A stretch of 64,000 bases of DNA, from contig JAPFBL010000256.1 in assembly GCA_026182355.1 (NCBI GenBank), positions 310,001 to 374,000 on the forward strand. The letters run 5' to 3'. This document shows positions 55,716 through 64,000 of the stretch, in pieces; the first letter of the stretch is position 1; every line of letters begins with the position of its first letter. This DNA comes from Hermatobates lingyangjiaoensis (lineage: Eukaryota; Arthropoda; Insecta; Hemiptera; Hermatobatidae). A program made the translations under genes and the position numbers. The notes under the pieces were generated by a model. The model was not told the DNA's origin and did no database searches. It saw only the letters and a list, made by a program, of their open reading frames with translations.

Positions 55716-55758
55716 GACTAAGATCTTTCAACCGTAACAAGCGGTCTTCATCAAAGTC
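55716..55758 (-). ncRNA. Hammerhead-like core, family D left arm
   Basis: Helix I GACU with AGUC, UUGAUGA (C3 to U), helix II ACCG..CGGU, GAAAGAUCUU. Confidence 0.52.
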
Positions 55759-55791
55759 AAAAACCCAACTAAAGTTCTCACTTGGGTTTTT

Positions 55792-55834
55792 GACTCTGAC
55801 GAAGACCTCTTATTACGGTTGAAAGATCTTAGTC
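55792..55834 (+). ncRNA. Hammerhead-like core, family D right arm
   Basis: Helix I GACU with AGUC, CUGACGA, helix II slightly damaged (GACCUC..ACGGU), GAAAGAUCUU. Confidence 0.55.
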
Positions 55835-56261
55835 TTTTTGCCCATTTAATATTGTGGTTTGATCTTTGACTATATTATCATTTATCTTTTCAATAAGAAA
55901 GGCTGTACTTTTTTTGTAATTAGATTTGAAAATTTCTCGCAAATATTACATTATTTTTACGAATATACAATATTATATGGGTGTTTTTAGTTTTCTGAAT
56001 GAAGAACTATTCGATAGTTTTATGTTACATAATTATCTACTAAAGTGCTGCTCCTGGTAGCATTACACTTTATTATACCTTCATGTGTATTCTTATAGAT
56101 TATGTAACAAGTGTATTTTCATATTATTATAATTAATTCTGTTATTGTTGTAACTCTTAAGTTTCTAAAACTGCAGTCGAAACGTTGGCCTAAAGTTTTT
56201 TCAGAATAGGTTCTGATAGTATATATATACTAAATATAAGAAACGGTCCACAAGGACTATG

Positions 56262-56440
56262 AAACTTTAAATTACACAAAACACGCACAGAAAAAAGAAT
56301 AAAAAGAACACTTACAGAATTCAATATTTCGAACTGTTGTTCGTCATCAGGAGTAGACTAGAAGAGAGGATAATATTGAATTCTGTAAGTGATCTTTTTA
56401 TTCTTTTTTTTGTGTTGTGCTTTGTGTAATTTAAAGTTAT
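56262..56440 (+). mobile_element. Foldback element family I
   Basis: Arms AACTTTAAATTACACAAAAC..AAAAAGAACACTTACAGAAT and the inverse ATTCTGTAAGTGATCTTTTT..GTGTAATTTAAAGTT. One minus-strand hammerhead-like core (56323-56350) next to a CTAGAAGAG centre. Confidence 0.68.
56323..56350 (-). ncRNA. Hammerhead-like core, family I
   Basis: Canonical CUGAUGA, C, helix II GAAC-AACA-GUUC, GAAAUAUU (helix III AUAU, triplet AUU). Helix I is only two pairs. Confidence 0.52.
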
Positions 56441-56512
56441 ATATATATATATATCGTTAAAGTTCACAGCATCTTCTGTGCCTTCCTATACCAAAATATA
56501 TAATAGTTGTAA

Positions 56513-56833
56513 TTCTGAGGTAAAATGGATAAACCAACAAAAGTCTCCACACAAATGAAGTTTTATTCAACGCGTTTCGAACACTTTGTGTTCATCATCA
56601 GGAAGACACTATAATACAAATTATATCTAATTAGTTACAAAAATTAGAGTGAAGTAATAAAATTCAATTAAGAGAATTCAAGACATACCCAAGGATGTGG
56701 TACTGACGGGTTGGTCCAGTGAAAACAACTAGTAGGAAACAGATCCGTTGCGAGAGATTTTGTTGGTTTATCCATTTTACCTCAGAATGAGTAAATACCA
56801 CACTATTACGGATTGCACAACTAATGATTTAAA
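56513..56833 (+). mobile_element. Foldback element family A with target duplication and ribozyme core
   Basis: Flanked by AATAGTTGTAA at 56502-56512 and 56834-56844. Left arm carries the same CTCCACACAAATG and CGCGTTTCGAACAC block as the 29.1 kb copy with a minus-strand hammerhead-like core; a unique middle (56610-56755); right arm TATCCATTTTACCTCAGAA and the single right tail. Confidence 0.75.
56569..56601 (-). ncRNA. Hammerhead-like core, family A
   Basis: Identical in design to 29127-29159: CUGAUGA, U, GAACAC-AAA-GUGUUC, GAAACGCGUU. Confidence 0.57.
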
Positions 56834-57379
56834 AATAGTTGTAATTTTTAGTTGGTGTTTGTGTGTTGAGTTGTGAGTGAATCATACATATACTACAATT
56901 CGGAACAGTTCAGTTGTGTTGAGTTGTGTGTGATTCGGAACATTTCATAGACTAATAAGTTTGAAAACAGATTTCAAATATATTTGTAGAGAGAATTCAA
57001 CTTTATTGTATAATTGTTTTTAGCACGCTTTGCAATGAATATATAACGATATTTTTATTAAATAACACTATTGTTAGCAAAAGGAATGGGTTTCTTTCAG
57101 TATTAGAGATCCATTAATGATGAATTTTCTAAAACTATTACAAAACTATATTATGACATTTTTCACATAACTAACACACTCCCACAAGGTTGCCTAAGAA
57201 ATAAAAGATTGCATACGAGGTCCCATTGAAATGCTTGGTTTCTGCAACTTCCGATTTCTTTGAATCAAATTTCTTTAGGACAAGGTTTTAATATTGTTCA
57301 ACTTACTGAATGCGATGATTGAGTTAGAATCTATGTAAATATAAACACTTGTGAACTTTTGTATGACCAATTCTTAGAA

Positions 57380-57720
57380 AAAGTTAATATTTATTCACCC
57401 AGTTTTACCTGAGTTGTCCGATTATGTGAGATCTTGTTGAGGGTGGAATACCACATAAGAATACCACCAATGGCATACACCGCAGAAAGCGATGTTCATT
57501 TAGCTGCTCTGGGTTTACCCAAGAAAACTGGCTCTGGTAGCAGTAAAACTTCTGAGGAGTCGAACAAGAAAGGTGAGGGTTTTTCCAGTACGAAGAAGGC
57601 AAACCATCCTTCAAGTTCAAAGATGGTTATATCCAGCTACCACTGGCTTCAAAGAACGTGAAGGTTCTTTAAAAAAAAAGTGGTAAAAAAGCCAAGATGC
57701 CTGTCTACTAATTTGGCATG
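57380..57720 (+). other. Unidentified ORF region
   Basis: A 75-codon frame (57434-57661) encodes a Lys/Ser/Gly-rich stretch (KKTGSGSSKTSEESNKKGEG) bounded by stops. Composition is more protein-like than its surroundings. I cannot name it; a decayed retrocopy or mobile-element ORF is possible. Confidence 0.3.
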
Positions 57721-58677
57721 CAGTTTGTTGTGCATGGCTAGCTAACCCTTGACCCTTGGTGGAATACCAATTGTGTTTTGAATTTCCCTACATATCGTAG
57801 ATCATGCAAAGATTGAATCTCTTGTGAGTCTTTGTATATGTAGATGTTCTTTCACTGGGTATGTACCGACAGTTCTACTGGACATCACTTCTATTAACCT
57901 CTAATCTTGCTCCCTCTTGCCATGTCATTGAATAAATTAATTTCAATTAAATGTTTTTTGATCGAAATCTCGATTCACATAGTATAGGCTTCACTCTTTC
58001 TTTTACTTTTCACGAGGCAAAAGTGGTTCATATTTATCATTACAAATCCATATTAACCATATGTGATCCTTTTCGCTCCTTCATATACCCTGAGGGTATA
58101 TACATTACTTTACAAGTGATACTAACTATCCTGTAGCACGCTAAATTTCGGTGATCTTCTAAGAACATTCAATTTAACTATTGACAATGATAGAGTTATT
58201 GAGGAAATTAATTAATATGTCATTAATTAAAGCAAATTTAATTAAATTATCAATTCTTTACTTTACTTTTGAAAATTTGTCAAAAAAATGTAAATGGAAA
58301 ACAAATAATGAATGTTTAAAACAAGCGAAATGGTTATTCTTTGTTCACCAGGAAGTGTCGTTACTGATAACAGGTGCGGGTATTATCAGCAGAAACGTTT
58401 CGTCGGCCAAGGGAAAGCAACCAGCGGTTGAGAAATAAGTAATTACCCTTTAACATTTTACTGATGAGTGAAATGACTACCGAGAATAATGAATAATATA
58501 ACTTTTTATTGATCTGCGACCAATTGATTTTGTTTTATAAATATTTAATAGCTTGGAAGGATAATAAAACTATGTGTTTATTACTTAAAAAGAAATAATT
58601 TATTATAAGCAAGATTACTTTACAAGAATCTATTACTGTAATAACTAAGTATTAATATATATATAAACGCTTTTTCT

Positions 58678-58938
58678 TCTTCTTGGAATTTGGTGAGGGT
58701 TAATATATGGAATTACCTTTTTGCCTTTTAATGCCTATTTTTCCTTTTTAAGACATCCTATAAGGGCTATAAACTAACAAAAAAAACAATGGACATTTGT
58801 CATGTATAGTACTAGGTATAACAAATGTCCATTGTTTTTTATTAGTTTATAGCCCTCAGGGTGTCTTAAAATAAAGACAAAACGTTGGCGAAAAGGTGAT
58901 TCCGTATATTAACCCTGACCAAATTCCAAAAAGAAGTG
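58678..58938 (+). mobile_element. Foldback element family H
   Basis: Arms GGAATTTGGTGAGGGTTAAT and ATTAACCCTGACCAAATTCC; inner arms GGGCTATAAACTAACAAAAA and AACAATGGACATTTGT with inverses. The right arm keeps AGCC..ACAAAACGUU-GGC, an eroded core (58851-58890). Confidence 0.65.
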
Positions 58939-59477
58939 AGACTGTACGAGCTGAAGGGATGTTTGTTTTGTTCCAAAAATGTCCAAATTTTTTACTACCT
59001 CAACACCAGTTATGAATACCCAGAGTTCAATTGTTTACACGTATTCACACGAAAATCAAATTAGTTATACTGTTTTCATTGTTATACTGTTGTTGATTTG
59101 TGACCGGTCAGTTTATCAGAATAGAGGCTCTTTATCAGAAATCATTTAATCTGGTTATGATTTGTGTTTACTTTGATGACCTCCTTGTAAAATAATCCTT
59201 GAAAGGCATTGAATCTAAACAACATATTAGTCAAAGTATTAATGCTTCATTAGAGAATCCATTCAGGTCACCTTAATTAATAAATTTAATAAATGTAACA
59301 AATGAAATAAACAACCAACCAAAGACTATTATTCTCTATGGCGACGTCACATCGTTATTCACTTTATTTGAACGAACTTTTAAAAATAGTATTTTTTTTT
59401 TTATTGTTTAAACTGATCCCCTAGCGGGTGATAACGTCAGCTGTTTACCAGTTTCTTGTTTGTTCGGTGATCCTACA

Positions 59478-59736
59478 GATTCTACATTGGGAGTCAATGT
59501 AGAAACTAAGTTGGAAAAGTAAATTTTGCCTAACTCAAGTGCATTTCGAGTAAGGATCTTTAACGAGTACCTGATATCGTATAGGCTCGAGACCGACGGC
59601 TTAAAGTCCTCTCCGAGGGACGACGTACTCAGATTTATTCACCTCCCACGTGAGTAAATCAAGGGCCATGTGGGATCAAACCCCGGACTACCAGCCCAGA
59701 GGCGAGTACATTAACCACTCTGCCAACCTGGCCTCT
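59478..59736 (-). mobile_element. tRNA-derived SINE
   Basis: Minus-strand head GAGGCCAGGTTGGCAGAG, B-box region GGGGTTTGATCCC, then the shared body through CGAGCCTATACGATATCAGG to CCAATGTAGAATC. 3' end truncated. Confidence 0.78.
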
Positions 59737-60439
59737 TAAATATAGTACTTACATATCAGCCTGCTTTTTAAACATCTGAGTCATCATATTTAAAACAATG
59801 AACAATTTTAAATAAAAGAATCTCCTAAATATGTAACGAAAGAGAAAATATTTCAATAAATTTGAACTGAAATAATAATGTTAAATTATAAATAGTAATG
59901 TTTTAAAATGAAATTGAATTCCTTTATTAGAAGGTTGGAATCAGTCTAATTCAACAGAAACCTGTAAACACACAGGTTTCTTTCAGCTTTCGTCTGATTG
60001 CCCATTTAACTTTAATGGGCACACCTCCTTTCACTTACACTCTTTCTGCGTCTATCATCTTTAATTTTAAATCCGGTAAAAACCACAAAGTTTGAATTCC
60101 CAAGGAATATTTTCTATTTTTATATATAATCAGAAATCGTTTTTATTTTCATGTTTTTCGTAATTATATTTTTTATTCGTTTATTATTTCTTATTTCTTT
60201 CCTTCCTCCTACCTCCTCGCTTTGCAGTAATAGTATCATCGCTGATTTTCTATTATTCGTGCTGGTAGACTTCATTAATAATTAACATTAACATAATTAA
60301 TTCTCTAATTCTGTTGCTACTTCTCGCTAAAAACAAAGAAACACTACGCGTTTTTTTTATTAATAAATCTTTGTTATGTCAGAACTTTATTTATAATTGT
60401 CAGTTATGAGTAAATACTTGGTACTGACTAACTGCACGA

Positions 60440-60650
60440 GAGGATTGCGTATGTTACAAGAGAGGTAAGAGAGGGGAATCAAGCGCACTGGTACAGAGAC
60501 GGTTGGAGACGGCAGTGTGCTTCAAGACGGTTCAAAACCAAAAATTAGAGACTGTAAGTGTGAAATTTATAATTTCACTTGTTTTTTTTCATCTACATTG
60601 AACTTTATTCTGATTGTATTTCCATTGAGAAATCTCAATCTATGTTACAT
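60440..60650 (+). mobile_element. Family E element, decayed
   Basis: GCGCACTGGTACAGAGACGG, GGTTCAAAACCAAAAATTAG and GAGACTGTAAGTGTG. The core CUGAAGA has become UUCAAGA. Confidence 0.55.
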
Positions 60651-61814
60651 TTCGTCTTATTCATAATCTTCCAGCGGATTTTTTTTTTTATGAATTTAGA
60701 ATTATTCTTTCGTGATCTACTCTGATATCCATAAAGTTCTCTCTATCAGTTATTAAATCTCTTATGCGACTGCACCGTAGTTCAAATATTTTTAATTCTT
60801 TTTGAATTCGCGTTTTCTGTTTTTTTTTCTATAAACAGATATTATATACATATTTATGATAATAAACATTTATGTTATAAATAAAATATGTTATTTATAT
60901 CATATTCTAAACAAACTTGTCTTACAAATTGTCTTTATAAATATTAAACATAAAATATATTAGTTTAAACAAAAGTAGTAGTTTTTGTTTATAATAAACT
61001 TATAAAAGTTATGAACAGTACAGAATTAGCTTAATCATGTTTCAGTTACGAATATCACAGAAAAGTATTTGATTTCATTTTGACTTGTTTATATCAAAAT
61101 GTATGAATTCTTGCATTTTTATTTATTTTTGTTAGTTCTACGAAGGTTATTAATAGCAATTGAAAAAAAAAAATACATTTATACTTCAATTGTTTTGGCT
61201 AGAATATCTTTCAATATTTATGATGTTAGATGTTTCATTCTGTTTAAAAAGTAAAATATTTTTAAACTTTAAAAATAAGAAAAAAAAAGTTGATTTCTTA
61301 GCAACTAAATGAATTTGGATCGTAAAATTTTTTTTGAAACGACGGTTATTGACTTGAGAGAAGCGGGTAGAAAACCATAAAGGAGCTCAGTTTCCTTTCT
61401 AAAGAATGTGAATAGTCATTCGGTCCCACTACCTGCTTCCATCATAAACCTCTTAAATTTTATATATCTTTATAAATGAACATTCTTAGTGGAGCAAAAA
61501 AAAAAAAGGGTCTTTTCTTTCCTGTCTCCAGATACCATTACTTTGATCATCCCTTTCTGTGATTCAGGTGTCTTCGTTTTCAAATAGCTTAACAAGAAGT
61601 AAAATAGAGAAATAGGAAATACTTTTCAAGCCATAGTACCCTCCTCATTTTCTTGAGTAAAGAAAATTGAAAGTTGTTACTAATTCCCTTTAGAGTTCGT
61701 ACATTTATCCGCTTTGCAGGAGTCCATCGGTTATAGCGGAACTTACTTAACATAATTCCCCATGAAAATCTCCAAAGTTATATTTACGTATTTTATATAC
61801 ATTAAGTATAACTA

Positions 61815-62055
61815 TGTACATAATTACACACTTACAAACTCAAATTTTTGGATGATCCGTCTTCAGGAGAAAAGAGAATGGGCGACCAAGCACCCTGGAA
61901 ACGCAACGGCATATTGTGGTTATCATCTGTCATATGAAAAAGAATTAGGTGTCCGGCTTGCTTGGTCACCCATTCTCTTTTCTCCTGAAGACGGATCACC
62001 CGAAAAATTTTAGTTTGTAAGTGTGTCTCTTTTTCTGTGTGTTGCTTTCCTTCGT
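61815..62055 (+). mobile_element. Family E variant with two opposed cores
   Basis: ACTTACAAACTCAAATTTTT..CCGTCTTCAGGAGAAAAGAG at the left and TCTTTTCTCCTGAAGACGG..GTTTGTAAGTGTG at the right; centre GCAACGGCATATTGTGGTTA. The 83-residue ORF across it is not a gene. Confidence 0.65.
61981..62016 (+). ncRNA. Hammerhead-like core, family E variant
   Basis: UCUC, CUGAAGA, C, GG..CC, GAAAAAUUUU. Helix I on the 3' side is eroded (AGUU). Confidence 0.42.
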
Positions 62056-62209
62056 TTTTGAACTGATTTGCGTCCAGTTTGCATAGTTTGTTCGAATTTT
62101 AAGTGAAATATGTACATAATTATGTGCATAAACATAATTACGTATTACTTATTACGTATTATGTAATTAGTATATGTATAAACATAATTACGAGTATGTT
62201 ATAATTATT

Positions 62210-62715
62210 TAGAAACATAGAGAAATTAAAACACACACTTACAATCTGTAATTTTTGGTTTGAACCGTCTTCACGAGAGATAAGAGATAACCGTCTCTGA
62301 ACCAGTGCGCTTAGTTTCCCTCTCTTATCTCTTTTGAAGACGGTTCAAATAGAAAATTAAAGGCTGCAAGTGTGTGTTTTTAATTTTTCTATGTTCCTTC
62401 ACCTATATTGAACTTTATTCGGATCGTATTTTCATTGAAAAATTACATATTAAAATACATTCATACGATAATTCGGATCAAAGATTCTACCGATTCTATC
62501 TGTAGTGGTAATGACTCATTGGTCAACAGCAAATCCGTTGACCATCAGCAAGTTGAAAGAGTTGCAGATAGCCTCTTGAACATCAGATGGTCTATCTTAC
62601 CCAAGCGAGAAACCTCTAATCCTTATCTCTAAACCTCTAATCATATCTTTTTGTTGAAAATTATTTTGCGGAATTATAGAATTCTTGAAATGTAAAGTAT
62701 GTCAAAAAGGAAAAT
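62210..62715 (+). mobile_element. Family E element with repeat body, copy 2
   Basis: Opposed family E arms at 62230-62280 and 62310-62365 (cores eroded: GUGAAGA and UUGAAGA), followed by the same body as 41.8-42.1 kb. Confidence 0.65.
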
Positions 62716-63834
62716 TATAATTAATCCTAACTAACATGCATATGTTTTTAATATATGTATTAAACAAATTTTTTTTAATCCATTCCATTATAATAAAGAG
62801 AAAACTTTTAACAACTGACCAGGACTGTGATTTTTCTTATTTAATGCATCTATAACTATAATTGTAATCTCACATTTCCAACAATCTATAATCAGTTGTT
62901 TATGAGAAAAAAAATGTCCAAAAATTTTGTTTTCTATTATGCAAAATTATCCAAAAACAATAGGACACTAAAAGGTTCGTCTATGGGTAAAATATGAATT
63001 TGATCCATCAAACGAGGCAAGAAACTTTTGGATACCCACCCTCTCACCCACACATCATCAAAAATGGACTATAGGAACCTCAAAACATCTAACACCGCCA
63101 TAATCACGCGATTGAATTATGTCATTACTTAATATGACATAACTTACTTAATATATGTTCATTACTATATATTACTTTTAATAAACTAAAAACATATAAC
63201 TAAACACTACAAGGTAGTATAAAATAAAAACATTGAAAAGAATGTGTAATGTCATAGAACGATCTCGTAAGTGTAAACTGTTTAAAGGTGTGTTTGGGTG
63301 ATAGAACCTTTATCTTGGTTAAAAGAGAAAATGAGAATTTTACAGTTTTACAATTTTTCGAGATTAGCCGCACCTAGTTGGCGTTATAAAGAAAATTGTT
63401 CAAATTATATTTGAATTTGATGTATTTATTTGATATCGTTTCAGTTTGATATAATATTTTTTTATCTATTTTTACATCGCTTATAACTTTAAACGCGTAG
63501 ATACGATCAGAAATTTTCTTGGTTCATTAGTGTGGATATCTTTTTCCCCTGCTCCTGGATAACATACACAGAGAGAGGGCCAGAGCTGCTTACTATTCTG
63601 CATATGAAGGAATTATTGGTAGTTACTTTTCTGAACTGCAACGTAATCTGCCAATAATCTGTAAAGTCATTCTGGCTTATCAGCTCAAGGAGCCAAAACT
63701 TCGTGAAACTCTTTGTCAACTCATTTATAGTGTGTATTTAAAATCATATTTATTGGTTATATCGAATTTAATCAATATATTATGTTTTTAGTATCAATAT
63801 ACATTTATAATAATCAATATATCAATGATCAATA

Positions 63835-64000
63835 TATTACGAGTTCAAAATTTAAGAAGAGTAACACACAGAGGAAGGAAACACATTTACAGACTCAAAT
63901 TTTCGAGTAATCCGTCTTCAGGAGAAAAGAAAAAGGGAGACCAAGCACGTTGTAAACGCAACGGCAAGTAACCCACCCATGGCTTTTCTTCTGAAGACGG
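63835..64000 (+). mobile_element. Family E variant, cut by the window end
   Basis: GAGTAACACACAGAGGAAGG, a minus-strand core at 63893-63924, CCAAGCACGTTGTAAACGCA, and a right arm that stops in CTGAAGACGG at position 64000. Confidence 0.6.

Larger units (their letters stand above)
55646..55869 (+). mobile_element. Foldback element family D with target duplication and two ribozyme cores
   Basis: Flanked by CTATATTATCA at 55635-55645 and 55870-55880. Left tail ATAACAAGATTTCACATAAA..CACGTGAAATAACAATC; arms around TCAACCGTAACAAGCGGTC and its inverse. Confidence 0.75.
43351..64000. other. 5' flank or first intron of the fw-like gene
   Basis: Upstream of the first visible exon. Searched for a signal-peptide exon (Met, hydrophobic run, phase-1 donor) on the minus strand; none convincing. 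Otherwise repeats and LINE/SINE remnants as listed. Confidence 0.6.

Noticed and set aside
58375..58425. Hammerhead-like core near CTGATAACAGG..GAAACGTTTCG
   Set aside because: CUGAUAA pairs with a nearby UUAUCAG as a plain hairpin and the segments do not form helix I or II as required.
1..64000. CRISPR array, bacterial operon or phage-like layout
   Set aside because: No regularly spaced repeats with unique spacers and no dense same-strand ORFs; introns, SINEs and LINEs show a eukaryotic genome.

Overview
This is a eukaryotic, AT-rich (roughly 70% A+T by eye), gene-poor and repeat-rich window. Coding sequence lies in short exons with GT/AG introns of 0.2 to 4.8 kb. The encoded protein resembles the arthropod selectin-like receptor Furrowed, so the source is most likely an arthropod. 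A chelicerate is my guess, but the sequence does not settle it.

The one host gene I can support is on the minus strand, from 43350 (first visible exon) down to 19199 (stop). Ten exons join with fully compatible splice phases into one open reading frame of about 628 residues: a fucolectin/tachylectin-4-like (F5/8C-type) domain split over two exons, a C-type lectin domain split over two exons, three one-exon sushi/CCP domains with phase-1 introns, a Pro/Thr-rich stalk, a transmembrane helix and a short cytoplasmic tail. The start codon and signal peptide are missing and should lie upstream, beyond 43350 on the + coordinate axis, perhaps outside the window. The region 1-19 kb is 3' flank. The region 43.4-64 kb is 5' flank or first intron.

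The rest is mostly mobile DNA: (i) at least eight families of short foldback elements (about 70-500 bp), (ii) six tRNA-derived SINE copies of one family, (iii) broken pieces of non-LTR retrotransposons (1.6 kb, 49.9 kb, 54.2-55.3 kb), (iv) one decayed Penelope-like (PLE) coding fragment in intron 1 (39.3-39.6 kb), (v) hAT-like ends, (vi) a 27-bp satellite and many AT microsatellites.

The most interesting signal is in the foldback elements. Nearly every arm carries a hammerhead-ribozyme-like core: CUGANGA, helix II, GAAA, a short self-complementary helix III, an NUH cleavage triplet, then the second strand of helix I. Each family has its own helix I and its own palindromic helix III (ACGU, ACGCGU, AGAUCU, AAUU, ACCGGU, AUAU), and both change while pairing is kept. 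A palindromic helix III with no loop means the ribozyme would have to act as a dimer, as reported for the minimal hammerheads of Penelope-like elements. The best-preserved copies are flanked by 11-15 bp target duplications. Families A, B and D carry a roughly 40-nt tail, which in A and B sits at only one end; both traits fit PLE integration. The inverted arms put one ribozyme on each strand, so several lie sense to the Furrowed-like pre-mRNA.
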